From assembly GCF_027158485.1 (NCBI RefSeq), contig NZ_JAMKYJ010000004.1: DNA of 64,000 bases. One strand, 5' to 3'. Source of the DNA: Oxalobacter formigenes. GTDB taxonomy: Bacteria; Pseudomonadota; Gammaproteobacteria; Burkholderiales; Burkholderiaceae_D. Positions within the stretch are counted from its first letter, which is position 1. The number at the start of each line of letters is the position of its first letter. Made by a program: the position numbers and the translations under genes. Shown here piece after piece: positions 36,036 through 45,249 of this stretch. The notes beneath the pieces were generated by a model that searched no databases, was not told the DNA's origin, and saw only the letters and a program-made list of their open reading frames with translations.

Positions 36036-36473
36036 TCAGCGGTAAACCAGAACAGGAACGTGAGCGGTCGCAAGGACTTTCTGGGTTTCACTGCCGATGA
36101 AAAGCTTGTTCAGACCTTTTCGGCCGTGAGATGCCATAAAGATGCAATCGCAATCGTGCTCGTCGGCGATACGGACGATTTCTTCGTTCGGTTTTGTCGA
36201 TTGTGCGACGACGGTCTCACAGGGAACACCGGCTTCTTCAGCCATTTCGGCGATCCGTTTCACTCTCGACTGGGCAGAAAGTTGCTCACGAAGCAGGTAA
36301 TCGGATTCGGTGGATTTGGTCAAAGCTTCGATCTGGTTGAATGAAAGAGGTTCGGCAACAGAAAGACCGACAATTTTGCAGCCCGGGTGAGAAGCGGCAA
36401 ATTGAATGGCAGCCATGATGGCTTTTTCGGAAAGGACAGTGCCATCGCTGGGCACAAGTATTTTTCTGTACAT
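36036..36473 (-). CDS. Universal stress protein UspA family
   Basis: A 145-residue single-domain Usp protein. It begins MYRKILVPSDGTVLSEKA and ends with the nucleotide-binding style motif ASHGRKGLNKLFIGSETQKVL followed by HVPVLVYR (G-2x-G-9x-G type), suggesting ATP binding. ATG at 36473 has a strong GGAGG box. It is monocistronic, between convergent mltA and divergent DUF4404 gene. Its stress signal is unknown. Confidence 0.92.
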   Translation of the reverse strand: MYRKILVPSDGTVLSEKAIMAAIQFAASHPGCKIVGLSVAEPLSFNQIEALTKSTESDYLLREQLSAQSRVKRIAEMAEEAGVPCETVVAQSTKPNEEIVRIADEHDCDCIFMASHGRKGLNKLFIGSETQKVLATAHVPVLVYR

Positions 36474-36624
36474 AGAAACCTCCATTATCAATGATGAAAG
36501 CAGGGTGCCACTATTGATGTGACGAGTCCATGATGTGAGTCAAGATGGTGCATCGGAACAACTTTTTAAAATCCATTATGACCCAAAATAAATGATATGC
36601 TTTAACGAGAAAGGAGACGTTCGT

Positions 36625-36891
36625 ATGCAAAAAATTAAAGATAAACTCGACCAGATCCAGACACACCTGTCCTCGACACAAGGGCTTGATCCTGCCCTGA
36701 AACAGGAATACAGGGAACTGGATGACAATATCCGGAAAATGATGGCGGTCAAAAATGAAAATGCAGCAAGCGACCTCGCCATTATGGATAGCGATGCCAG
36801 ACGTATTGCCGCCAAATTTGAAGTGAAACACCCACATGTCGGTGGACTGATCCGGCAGCTGGCAGATATCCTCCAGAGTATGGGGGTCTGA
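36625..36891 (+). CDS. DUF4404 family small protein
   Basis: An 88-residue, helical, soluble protein that resembles DUF4404: a start with repeated Lys/Leu (KIKDKLDQIQTHL), a central ELDDNIRKMM and a C-terminal helix KHPHVGGLIRQLADILQSMGV. ATG at 36625 is well supported by an AAGGAG box. It stands alone with its own terminator. Role unknown. Confidence 0.75.
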   Translation: MQKIKDKLDQIQTHLSSTQGLDPALKQEYRELDDNIRKMMAVKNENAASDLAIMDSDARRIAAKFEVKHPHVGGLIRQLADILQSMGV

Positions 36892-36898
36892 AATAGCG

Positions 36899-36928
36899 AA
36901 GGAGTGTGAGCGATCGCACTCCTTTTTA
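36899..36928 (+). terminator. Terminator after the DUF4404 gene
   Basis: AAGGAGTG, a short GA-rich loop, CGCACTCCTTTTT: a good stem followed by T residues, immediately after the stop codon. Confidence 0.8.
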
Positions 36929-37035
36929 AATGGTGACGATATAAAACCTTGAAAAATAAAGACTTGAATCGCGCAGGAAAAGCGATGAGAAATGTCAATG
37001 TTTTTCTGACAAAAAACAGCACTTATGCACAAAGT

Positions 37036-37218
37036 CACAAAATTGAAATAAACAAAATTTTTTTTTCATTATTTCTGTGTAATTTTTAAGTAATTGATTT
37101 TAAAAGATAATTTTTTTGCATTCCGGATGAGCAAATTATTGAAAGGCGCATAAATACTAGGGCGATGAGGTGTCAATACCTGATTTTCCACAATGTTATC
37201 CACAGACTTTGTGGATAG
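37036..37218. other. AT-rich block followed by a cluster of DnaA-box-like 9-mers
   Basis: The 347-base gap between the DUF4404 terminator and priA holds no gene. Bases 37036-37135 are extremely AT-rich, with A and T tracts. Just after are TTTTCCACA (37184-37192), a perfect DnaA box TTATCCACA (37196-37204) and an inverted near-box TGTGGATAG (37210-37218). This is the layout of a DNA-unwinding element beside DnaA sites, but it may instead be a DnaA-controlled promoter region for priA. Confidence 0.55.
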
Positions 37219-37275
37219 CTGAAAAAGGCCTTACAAATTCGAAGCTTAGCCATACTCTGCAGGGTTTACATTAAG

Positions 37276-39309
37276 TTGATACAGCATTGCATCGTTCAGG
37301 TTGTTCTTGATACACCACTTGACTTTTATTTTGACTATCGTTATCCGGTTGAAGCGGAAAATTTTCCGGTTCCTAAAATCGGTATGCTGGTCGTTGTGCC
37401 TTTCGGACGCCGTGAAGAAGCCGGACTGATCGTCGACGTAAAAGAAGAGTCGGAAATCGATGAAAACAAGTTGAAAGACGTTGTATCCGTTATCAGCGAA
37501 ATACCTCCCTTGAGAACCGACTGGATCGACTTGTGCCGTTTCGCTGCCGGATATTATCAGCGCCCTCTGGGTGAAGTCGCTTTGCCTTCAATCCCGAAAA
37601 ATATCCGTGCCAATAAGAAACTGGCCTTGAAACGTGCGGTCAAGGCGCTTGTTCAGGTTCCGGGTAATATTGTGGCGACGAATATGGAAAAACCCGTTCT
37701 GCTAAAGGCTCAGGAACAAGCGGTTTCGGCCATTGTGAAGACACGGGGATTCAAACCGTTCGTTCTTTATGGCGTGACCGGTAGCGGAAAGACGGAAATA
37801 TATCTGCAAGCCATCGAAGAAAAACTGAAGCAGTCCGATGCTATGCAGGTTCTGATCATGGTGCCGGAAATCAATCTGACACCACAGCTGGAAGTATCGG
37901 TCAGATCACGCTTTCCCGGCGTTACCATCGCGACCTTGCACAGTCGTCTGACGGAAAGTGAACGTTTGAAAAACTGGTTGCAGATTCATACGGGAGTCGC
38001 ACGGATTGTTCTGGGGACACGTCTGGCGATTCTTGCATCCATGCCGCAATTGGGGCTGATCGTTGTCGACGAAGAGCACGATCCTTCCTACAAGCAACAG
38101 GAAGGCTTGAGATATTCGGCCCGGGATCTGGCCGTTTGGCGGGCAAATCAGCTTGGCATTCCTGTCGTGCTGGGGTCTGCGACACCGTCTCTGGAGAGCT
38201 GGCAGCACGTCTTGTCCGGTCGTTACGTCAAGCTGGAATTGCCCGAACGGGCCGTCAAGGATGCCGTTTTGCCTGCGATCAGATTGATCGATGCAACGCG
38301 CGAGCCACTTCAAAACGGTTTTTCACCGTCACTGATCAATGCAATAAAGCGGCGTCTGGAGAAAAGTGAGCAGTCACTTCTGTTTTTGAACCGGCGTGGT
38401 TATGCTCCGGTCATTACGTGCGAAGCCTGCGGCTGGATCAGCGTCTGTGAACGCTGTACCGCCTATATGGTTTATCACAAGTCTCATCATTTGCTGCGCT
38501 GTCACCACTGTGGGCTGGAAAGGCCCATACCGCGTGTTTGTCCGGATTGTGGAAATATTGATTTGCAGACGCTGGGGAGAGGTACACAACGAATTGAAGA
38601 AGGATTGGCCGGTTATTTTCCCGACGCTCGCATATTGAGAATCGATGCCGACTCGACACGTAAAAAAGGCAGTCTGGAAGCAGCACTGGAAATGGTTCAC
38701 AAAGGTGAAATCGATATTGTGATCGGGACACAAATGATATCGAAAGGACACGATTTCCAGAACATGACGCTGGTTGGTGTCCTGAATCCGGATACCGCTC
38801 TTTTTTCACATGATTACCGGGCAGGCGAACGCCTGTTTTCGCAACTCATGCAGGTTGCCGGACGGGCCGGAAGGGGAGGAGTATCCGAACATGGCAACCG
38901 GAGCGAAGTGCTGATCCAGACGCGTTATCCCATGCATCCTTTGTATCAGGCTGCGCTGACACATGACTATGGCAATTATGTTTCCGATTTGTTGATGGAA
39001 AGACAGAATGCCGGATTGCCCCCATTCGGTTTTCAGGTGCTGCTTTTTGCAGAGGCAAGAAAAGTGGAAAATGCGCTGGATTTTTTGCGTCAGGCGATTG
39101 ACGCGATTCCCGAGCCGGAAGCGGTTATTATCAATGAGCCGATTCCAATGGCAATGATGCGGATTGCCAATGTCGAACGGGCACAACTTCTGATTGAATC
39201 GACTTCAAGAGGCAGATTGCAGGGGATGCTTAAAGAATGGATACCGGTCTTGCGAAATATGAAGACCGGTATCCGTTGGCATATTGAAGTCGACCCGATG
39301 TCGATTTAA
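37276..39309 (+). CDS. priA: Primosomal protein N' (replication restart helicase PriA)
   Basis: Superfamily 2 DNA helicase that reloads the replisome at stalled forks. The 677-residue protein has an N-terminal DNA-binding region (VLDTPLDFYFDYRYP), Walker A GVTGSGKTEIYLQ, motif II DEEHDPSYKQQEG, motif III LGSATPSLESW and eight zinc-binding cysteines (CEACGWISVCERC and CHHCGL with CPDCGN). The motif QVAGRAGRG lies in helicase domain 2. No ATG or GTG lies before the conserved N-terminus, so TTG at 37276 is taken as the start. The region upstream carries DnaA boxes. Confidence 0.94.
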   Translation: MIQHCIVQVVLDTPLDFYFDYRYPVEAENFPVPKIGMLVVVPFGRREEAGLIVDVKEESEIDENKLKDVVSVISEIPPLRTDWIDLCRFAAGYYQRPLGEVALPSIPKNIRANKKLALKRAVKALVQVPGNIVATNMEKPVLLKAQEQAVSAIVKTRGFKPFVLYGVTGSGKTEIYLQAIEEKLKQSDAMQVLIMVPEINLTPQLEVSVRSRFPGVTIATLHSRLTESERLKNWLQIHTGVARIVLGTRLAILASMPQLGLIVVDEEHDPSYKQQEGLRYSARDLAVWRANQLGIPVVLGSATPSLESWQHVLSGRYVKLELPERAVKDAVLPAIRLIDATREPLQNGFSPSLINAIKRRLEKSEQSLLFLNRRGYAPVITCEACGWISVCERCTAYMVYHKSHHLLRCHHCGLERPIPRVCPDCGNIDLQTLGRGTQRIEEGLAGYFPDARILRIDADSTRKKGSLEAALEMVHKGEIDIVIGTQMISKGHDFQNMTLVGVLNPDTALFSHDYRAGERLFSQLMQVAGRAGRGGVSEHGNRSEVLIQTRYPMHPLYQAALTHDYGNYVSDLLMERQNAGLPPFGFQVLLFAEARKVENALDFLRQAIDAIPEPEAVIINEPIPMAMMRIANVERAQLLIESTSRGRLQGMLKEWIPVLRNMKTGIRWHIEVDPMSI

Positions 39310-39324
39310 ACGACAGGCGCGCTT

Positions 39325-40212
39325 TTACAGCAATGCCGGGTTGTCATGAATGCGTTGTTCCTTTCTTTCCTGTGTGGACAGGGAAGAAGGATTGATGACC
39401 TTGCGCTGGCGTGCGGAACGTTTGTCTGTCGTTTTTGCCTGTGCCAGAGTGGATATTTTCGATCCGCTGGCAACGGCTTTCAGCATCTTGTATTCGCCAA
39501 TGACCTTGTTGCCATATCCGTTGTCATGACTCATCTGCGCCGCACCAACGTAGGTTTTCAGGGCACGTTCGACACTGCCGGTCTGCCTGACGTATTCTTT
39601 CAGAATTCTGGACCCGACCTTGATATTGACGACAGGGTCCAGAGCGTATTGAACACCCCCGTGGTCTTCAAATTTATCGGCATGGACTTTCGCCATGACC
39701 TGCATCAGGCCCTGTGCGCCCATCGAGCTTTCTGCATATGGATTGAAACGCGATTCAATAGCCATGACAGCCAGAATCAGATGCGGGTCGAGACCGATAT
39801 CGAATGCTGTCTTGTAAGCGGTTGTCACAAAAAGGTTGGACGCCTTGTTGGCAATCTTGTAGCGTTTCGAAATCCATGACGCAACTCTTTGTTTTTGCTT
39901 CAATTCATCCAGTTTTGAATGTTCTTCTTTTTGCTGTGCAGTCAATACATCCGTTTTAACCCAGTTGGGTGTTTCGGCAGTTGTGCCAGGTGCATTGGAG
40001 GCATTCGCTTCCTTGATTGGCAGAGACTCGGAAACGCCTTTGGCAAATTCCGGTTTGACACACAAAAGAGTGATGGCGACAAGCATCAGACTGGCGAAAA
40101 ACATCCACATTCTGGGATGTGTATGAATGAACAGTTTTTTCTGGCCGATCAGATTGTGTGCTTTAACTTTCAAATTCTGAAAATACAAATTTTTAAAAAA
40201 ATCCTGAAACAT
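39325..40212 (-). CDS. Lytic transglycosylase, SLT domain, membrane-anchored
   Basis: A 295-residue protein with an N-terminal cytoplasmic segment, one membrane helix (about 36-55) and a periplasmic Lys/Glu-rich spacer. The SLT (lysozyme-like) domain lies at about 125-245. The catalytic Glu is in AIESRFNPYAESSMGAQGLMQVM, and the C-terminal NGYGNKVI block supports the transglycosylase fold. The tail is basic. It cuts peptidoglycan, perhaps for turnover or assembly of an envelope machine. It is convergent with priA and is distinct from mltA at 34.9 kb. Confidence 0.88.
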   Translation of the reverse strand: MFQDFFKNLYFQNLKVKAHNLIGQKKLFIHTHPRMWMFFASLMLVAITLLCVKPEFAKGVSESLPIKEANASNAPGTTAETPNWVKTDVLTAQQKEEHSKLDELKQKQRVASWISKRYKIANKASNLFVTTAYKTAFDIGLDPHLILAVMAIESRFNPYAESSMGAQGLMQVMAKVHADKFEDHGGVQYALDPVVNIKVGSRILKEYVRQTGSVERALKTYVGAAQMSHDNGYGNKVIGEYKMLKAVASGSKISTLAQAKTTDKRSARQRKVINPSSLSTQERKEQRIHDNPALL

Positions 40213-40689
40213 GTTAACTCCCCCGGATTTGAAACGGTGTCAAAACGAACAAAACAAAAGAGGGTTTCTTCTGTCTGCTGGCATCGTTTTTCCGAATTAT
40301 TTCCGTTTATGTCTTGTGGACAGTAAACAGATGAACTCAATGGAGTTGCAGTTTTCTCGAGAGGTTGAGCTTCGCAACCGTTAAACTACAAAAAAGGCTC
40401 TTTGCCTACCTGAGAGTTCTTGATGCGCCATTATCGAATTTAGTCTGTTTCCGATATGCAATGACGTGCATCAATTTATTGAATGGTATATTTGGTTTTG
40501 AAAAATATTTTGTTATGAAACTGGGCGCATTTTATGTGCGGTTTTATATCAAGTCAATTATAAAGATAGCTGTTTGTATTCTTTATAATTATATAGTAAA
40601 AGTGTAAAAATAGAATAATTTTCATAAAAATCATATATTTATGAAATAATTAAAGGTTGGAAACTTCGAAAAAATTTAAGAGAAAATAA
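40213..40689. other. AT-rich intergenic region before ubiD
   Basis: 477 bases between divergent genes. It contains a small hairpin GGTTG...CAACC (about 40364-40381), a short motif block at 40391-40430 and a very AT-rich part (40490-40689) that probably carries the ubiD promoter. I see no convincing gene or known RNA. Confidence 0.45.
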
Positions 40690-42174
40690 ATGAAATATCG
40701 TGACTTGAGAGACTTCATCGAACAACTTGGAAGAGACGGTGAATTAAAGGAAATTGTTGTTTCCGTATCGCCCGATCTGGAAATGACGGAGGTTTCAAGT
40801 CGTGTGCTTCATCAGGGCGGCCCGGCTCTTCTTTTCAAAAATCCGTCCGGTTTTTCCATCCCCGTTTTGACCAATCTTTTCGGGACAAGCCGTCGTATTG
40901 CCAAAGCGATGGGGGGGGAAACGACTGGAGATTTGAGGCGAATAGGACAATTTCTGGCATCCCTGAAAGAACCAAGGCAGCCGGAAAAATTTTCAGACCT
41001 TCTTGGAATGGGGGCGATGCTGAAGTCACTGATGGATATGCGACCCAGAGAGCTTGAAAACGCGCCTTGTCAGGAAATCGTTCTTGAAGGAAAAGACGTC
41101 GATCTTCACTCCTTGCCTATTCAGACGTGCTGGCCGGAGGATGCCGCCCCATTGATCACATGGGGACTTGTGGTAACACGGGGACCCAACAAAAAACGGC
41201 AGAATCTGGGTATTTACCGCCAGCAGGTGATTTCCGGCAACAAAGTTATCATGCGCTGGCTGGCTCACCGGGGTGGCGCACAGGATTTCAGGGAACACAA
41301 GATTGCCAACAAGGGAAAGCCCTTTCCTGTCGCTGTCGTGATCGGCGCCGATCCTGCCACTTTATTAAGTGCCGTAACACCGATTCCGGATGAATTGTCG
41401 GAATATCAGTTTGCCGGACTCTTGCGCGGTCAGCGTACCGAACTGGTCAAAACGAAAAACAGTGATTTACAGGTTCCTGCGCGAGCTGAAATAGTGCTTG
41501 AAGGGCATATTTATCCTGACGAGTCGCATGAATCGGGTTATGAACATGCAATGGAAGGACCGTTTGGCGATCATACGGGCTACTACAATGAGCGGGATTC
41601 TTTCCCTGTATTGACGATAGACCGGATTACCATGCGTAAAAATCCGATATATCTTTCAACCTATACCGGAAAACCGCCTGATGAACCCGCGATGCTGGGA
41701 TTGGCATTGAATGAAGTTTTCGTACCGCTCTTGCAAAAACAGTTTTCCGAAATAATCGATTTTTATCTACCCGCGGAAACATGCAGCTACCGTTTTGCCG
41801 TGGTGAAAATCCGGAAAGCTTATCCGGGACATGCGCGACGGGTCATGTTCGGTGTCTGGAGCTTTTTAAGGCAGTTTCTCTATACGAAATTCATCATTGT
41901 GGTTGATGAGGATATCGATATCCGTAACTGGGGAGAGGTTTTCTGGGCGATTTCCACGCGGGTCGATCCGGCAAGAGACACAATTCTTGTGGAAAATACA
42001 CCGATCGATTATCTCGATTTTGCTTCTCCTGTCAGTGGTCTGGGAAGCAAGATGGGCATCGATGCAACGGACAAATGGGACGGTGAAACCAGCCGGAAAT
42101 GGGGTACGAAAATAAACATGAAAGATGAGGTGCGACAGAAAGTGGACAGTATCTGGAAAGATCTCGGTCTGTAA
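40690..42174 (+). CDS. ubiD: UbiD-family decarboxylase (3-octaprenyl-4-hydroxybenzoate decarboxylase)
   Basis: Prenylated-FMN-dependent decarboxylase of ubiquinone synthesis. The 494 residues match UbiD from the start (KYRDLRDFIEQLGRDGELKEI) through GPNKKRQNLGIYRQQVI, EGPFGDHTGYY, the substrate-side SYRFAVVKIRKAYPGHARRV and the C-terminal GSKMGIDATDKW. The UbiX partner that makes the cofactor is not in this window. The coding region contains an 8-G homopolymer (40911-40918). Close relatives decarboxylate other aromatic acids, but full-length similarity favours UbiD. Confidence 0.93.
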   Translation: MKYRDLRDFIEQLGRDGELKEIVVSVSPDLEMTEVSSRVLHQGGPALLFKNPSGFSIPVLTNLFGTSRRIAKAMGGETTGDLRRIGQFLASLKEPRQPEKFSDLLGMGAMLKSLMDMRPRELENAPCQEIVLEGKDVDLHSLPIQTCWPEDAAPLITWGLVVTRGPNKKRQNLGIYRQQVISGNKVIMRWLAHRGGAQDFREHKIANKGKPFPVAVVIGADPATLLSAVTPIPDELSEYQFAGLLRGQRTELVKTKNSDLQVPARAEIVLEGHIYPDESHESGYEHAMEGPFGDHTGYYNERDSFPVLTIDRITMRKNPIYLSTYTGKPPDEPAMLGLALNEVFVPLLQKQFSEIIDFYLPAETCSYRFAVVKIRKAYPGHARRVMFGVWSFLRQFLYTKFIIVVDEDIDIRNWGEVFWAISTRVDPARDTILVENTPIDYLDFASPVSGLGSKMGIDATDKWDGETSRKWGTKINMKDEVRQKVDSIWKDLGL

Positions 42175-42189
42175 ACCGCGCTTATTTTC

Positions 42190-42217
42190 TTGCAGAACGG
42201 TTTCTTTGCTGTACAAT
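42190..42217 (+). promoter_or_regulatory. ffs: Promoter of the 4.5S RNA gene
   Basis: TTGCAG (42190-42195), a 16-base spacer and TACAAT (42212-42217), ending 7 bases before the predicted RNA 5' end. This is a good sigma-70 match and its spacing fits the RNA. Confidence 0.7.
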
Positions 42218-42224
42218 GCCGGTT

Positions 42225-42320
42225 GGCGGGCCCCTGCGCATTGCGGAATGGTGAATCTGGTCAGGTCGGGAACGAAGCAGCCACAGCCAATCTCCGCGAG
42301 TGCCGCAGTCAAGGCTCGCC
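42225..42320 (+). ncRNA. ffs: Signal recognition particle 4.5S RNA
   Basis: Bacterial small SRP RNA that binds Ffh and guides membrane proteins. The conserved tetraloop domain is plain: GGTCAGGTCGGGAACGAAGC then AGCCACAGCC around 42259-42289. The 5' end GGCGGGCC pairs with the 3' end GGCTCGCC to close a hairpin of about 96 bases. It sits in front of dnaX, the usual place in betaproteobacteria. Exact ends are estimated from pairing. Confidence 0.9.
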
Positions 42321-42477
42321 TTTGTATTTCTCTTTCAGACGTTTTTTCAGCTGATGCAATTGAGCTGAAACGTCACGAAAAATCACGATTGTGCAGTATC
42401 ATTGCTCCGATAATGAAGAAGGCAGTATATTGCCTTACTTTTAAACGAATCTGGAAGCAATAAGGTACAATTGTCCC

Positions 42478-44292
42478 ATGTCCTATTTAGTCCTAGCCAG
42501 AAAATATCGCCCGAAGAATTTTGAAAATATCGTCGGGCAGGATCATGTCGTTCGTGCCCTGTCGCACGCGCTGGAAAGTCAGCGTTTGCATCACGCTTAT
42601 CTGTTTACCGGCACGAGAGGCATCGGCAAGACAACATTGTCGAGAATACTTGCCAAATCATTAAATTGTGAAAAAGGCATCACGGCGTCGCCATGTGGCA
42701 TTTGCGAAGCATGCAAGGCCATCGATTCCGACCGTTTTGTCGATTATGTCGAAATGGATGCCGCTTCCAATCGCGGTATTGCGGACATGTTGCAATTGCT
42801 GGAACAGGCTGTTTATGCGCCAACTGCCGCCCGCTTCAAGGTTTACATGATTGACGAAGTTCACATGCTGACCTCGCAGGCATTCAATGCCATGCTGAAG
42901 ACACTTGAAGAACCGCCTGAATACGTCAAATTCATTCTGGCGACAACTGATCCGCAGAAAATTCCGGTAACAGTCTTGTCCCGATGTCTGCAGTTCAATC
43001 TCAAGCAAATGCCGGTATCTCATATCGTCGATCATTTGAGCCGCATCCTCGAGCTTGAGAACATACCGTTTGAAAAACCGGCCCTTCGTTTGCTGGCGCA
43101 AGGAGCACAGGGTTCCATGCGCGATGCCTTGTCACTTGCGGATCAGGCCATCGCCTATACGGCAGGTCATGTAACGGATGAAGCGGTTCAGGATATGTTG
43201 GGTGCACTGGATCAGACTTATCTGATTCGCCTGCTGGATCATCTGGCCAACCGGGATGGAACCAGTCTGCTTAAAGTGGCTGATGAAATGGCGTTTCGCA
43301 GTTTATCCTACAGCACTGCCTTGCAGGATCTGGGATTGTTGCTCCAGAAAATTGCCATGATCCAGAGCGTGCCTGATTACCCTCTGGACGATATTGCCGA
43401 TTCCGACAATTTATCGCGTCTGGCAGCGATCTTTTCCCCTGAAGAATTGCAACTGTATTACCAGATTGCCATTCATGGCCGAAACGAGCTGGGGCTGGCG
43501 CCGGACGAATATGCCGGGTTTTCCATGACGCTATTGCGAATGCTTGCATTCAGTCCTGACAAGGGAAACCGCAGCATCCCTCAAATTGTATCGAAAAGCG
43601 AGAGGACACCAGCAAATCGTCCAAAAACTGATTCGGGCAAAGGGCAGGCAGTGGAACAAAAAGTTCCTTCTTCTCCGGTAGTGGAAAAAATTCCGGTTCC
43701 TGAAAAGAAACCGGAAGAAACCGTTTCCGCCATTCCGCCCTGGGTAGACGATGAATCTTTTTCGAATCAGGGAGGTCAAACGGCAAAGTCTCCGGAAGTA
43801 AAGAAAAATGAAAGTGCGCCGGTTACAGAGGTTGTTGCTTTGGCAATGTCAGCTGAAATGCCTGCGGCACCTGCTGACGTTCCGGTAAAAAAGAATCCCG
43901 GAGAAGGCAGCTGGAATGGAAACTGGCCGGAATTGGCCGCAGTGTTGCCGGTAAGGGGAATGGTTCAGCAATTGGCGCAACAGACAGAACTGGTTCATTG
44001 GGAAAAAAAAGATTCCGCTTGCGTATTGCATTTGAAGTCGCCTATTGCTACTCTTTGCACGCCCAATAATATCAACAGGTTGACAGAAGTTCTGGCGGAA
44101 CATTTTGGTCAGCCCGTTAAAATAACGACTGAAATCGGCAAGGTTGAAGAAACCGCCAATCAGAATGCGATTGAAGCGCGTGCCGAAAGGCAGCGTCAGG
44201 CTGAAGAAGCCATAACAAATGACCCTTATGTGAAATCCGTTATTGCTGAATTTGGCGGACATATCGTCGAGGGTTCTGTCAAACCTGTTTAA
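42478..44292 (+). CDS. dnaX: DNA polymerase III subunits tau/gamma
   Basis: Clamp-loader ATPase that also ties the polymerase to the helicase. In 604 residues: Walker A GTRGIGKTTLSRILA, a zinc module with cysteines in CGICEACK, Walker B VYMIDEVHML, SRC motif LSRCLQFNL (domains I-III, about 1-370), then a low-complexity linker (Pro, Glu, Lys-rich, about 365-480) and a tau-specific C-terminal domain. An in-frame A-AAA-AAG heptamer (43887-43893) and an 8-A run (44003-44010) lie in the linker and C-terminal part (see findings). It starts the dnaX-ybaB-recR operon. Confidence 0.95.
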   Translation: MSYLVLARKYRPKNFENIVGQDHVVRALSHALESQRLHHAYLFTGTRGIGKTTLSRILAKSLNCEKGITASPCGICEACKAIDSDRFVDYVEMDAASNRGIADMLQLLEQAVYAPTAARFKVYMIDEVHMLTSQAFNAMLKTLEEPPEYVKFILATTDPQKIPVTVLSRCLQFNLKQMPVSHIVDHLSRILELENIPFEKPALRLLAQGAQGSMRDALSLADQAIAYTAGHVTDEAVQDMLGALDQTYLIRLLDHLANRDGTSLLKVADEMAFRSLSYSTALQDLGLLLQKIAMIQSVPDYPLDDIADSDNLSRLAAIFSPEELQLYYQIAIHGRNELGLAPDEYAGFSMTLLRMLAFSPDKGNRSIPQIVSKSERTPANRPKTDSGKGQAVEQKVPSSPVVEKIPVPEKKPEETVSAIPPWVDDESFSNQGGQTAKSPEVKKNESAPVTEVVALAMSAEMPAAPADVPVKKNPGEGSWNGNWPELAAVLPVRGMVQQLAQQTELVHWEKKDSACVLHLKSPIATLCTPNNINRLTEVLAEHFGQPVKITTEIGKVEETANQNAIEARAERQRQAEEAITNDPYVKSVIAEFGGHIVEGSVKPV

Positions 44293-44303
44293 CCGGAACG
44301 GAA

Positions 44304-44633
44304 ATGGATATGAAAAATCAATTGGCAAACCTGATGAAGCAGGCGCAGGCGATGCAGCAGAATATGGAAAAAGCTCAGGAAGAGCTGGGCAAAACCATTG
44401 TTGAAGGACAGTCTGGTGCGGGAATGGTGTCCGTTTTGATGAGTTGCAAATATTATGTTTCCAGAGTCTCGATCGATCCGGCACTGATGAGTGACGACAA
44501 GGAAATGCTGGAAGATCTCATTACAGCCGCCTTCAATGATGCTGTTCGCAAAGCGGAAGCGACTTCGCAGGAAAAAATGGCCAGCGTATCGGCAGGATTG
44601 CCGATGCCTCCAGGTTTTAAAATGCCCTTTTAA
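44304..44633 (+). CDS. YbaB/EbfC family nucleoid-associated protein
   Basis: A 109-residue DNA-binding protein of the YbaB family, found between dnaX and recR in many bacteria. The pattern LANLMKQAQAMQQNMEKAQEEL, then VEGQSGAGMVSV and the C-terminal PMPPGFKMPF is diagnostic. ATG at 44304 is used; a second ATG two codons on is possible. The gap to dnaX is 11 bases, so co-transcription is likely. Confidence 0.93.
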   Translation: MDMKNQLANLMKQAQAMQQNMEKAQEELGKTIVEGQSGAGMVSVLMSCKYYVSRVSIDPALMSDDKEMLEDLITAAFNDAVRKAEATSQEKMASVSAGLPMPPGFKMPF

Positions 44634-44650
44634 TCCGGTTTTCCCGATTC

Positions 44651-45247
44651 GTGAAATCGCTTTCCTCACTTCAGCAACTGATCGAGGCTTTCCGGCATCT
44701 GCCGGGTATCGGTCCGAAGTCGGCGCAAAGAATGGCTTATCATCTCTTGCAACACGACAGGGATGGAGCACAACAGTTAAGCGTCGCCCTTGCAAACGCC
44801 ATTTCCAGTGTACGTCACTGCGAACGTTGCAATACCTTTACCGAATCGGAAGTCTGTGAAATGTGCAGTGATCAGGAAAGAGATGCCTCTCTTTTGTGTA
44901 TCACGGAGACACCTGCCGACCAGATGATGATCGAGCAGACATTGACGTTCAAAGGTTATTATTTCGTCCTGATGGGAAGCCTCTCTCCACTGGATGGAAT
45001 AGGGCCGAAAGAAATCCATTTCGACAAATTGATCAAGCGGGCAACGGACGGGATTGTCAAAGAAGTCGTCCTTGCCACCAGTTTCAACAATGAAGGCGAA
45101 GCAACCGCCCATTACATCAGCGAGATGCTCAAGGTGCGGGGTATCAGGGTCAGCAGACTGGCAAGAGGTGTTCCGGTTGGTGCGGAACTCGAATATGTCG
45201 ACGTCGGTACCATAGCGCGCGCTTTTCTGGATAGGCGGTCTACCTGA
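44651..45247 (+). CDS. recR: Recombination protein RecR
   Basis: Acts with RecF and RecO to load RecA at gaps. The 198 residues have the helix-hairpin-helix region (FRHLPGIGPKSAQRMAYHLL), a Cys4 zinc finger (CERCNTFTESEVCEMC) and a Toprim domain (LCITETPADQMMIEQT, LATSFNNEGEATAHYI) ending in SRLARGVPVGAELEYVD. GTG at 44651 is the start, 17 bases after the ybaB stop. Confidence 0.96.
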   Translation: MKSLSSLQQLIEAFRHLPGIGPKSAQRMAYHLLQHDRDGAQQLSVALANAISSVRHCERCNTFTESEVCEMCSDQERDASLLCITETPADQMMIEQTLTFKGYYFVLMGSLSPLDGIGPKEIHFDKLIKRATDGIVKEVVLATSFNNEGEATAHYISEMLKVRGIRVSRLARGVPVGAELEYVDVGTIARAFLDRRST

Positions 45248-45249
45248 AT

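Noticed and set aside
40391..40430. Minus-strand segment AACTCTCAGG with a GC stem, recalling the 3' end of a glycine riboswitch
   Set aside because: Only about ten bases match. The conserved GCCGAAGG-type core and the 5' half of the aptamer are missing, and the downstream gene is a lytic transglycosylase, not a glycine-cleavage or transport gene.
40365..40607. 80-codon plus-strand frame in the slt-ubiD gap
   Set aside because: Starts with TTG, no ribosome binding site, AT-driven composition and no homology.
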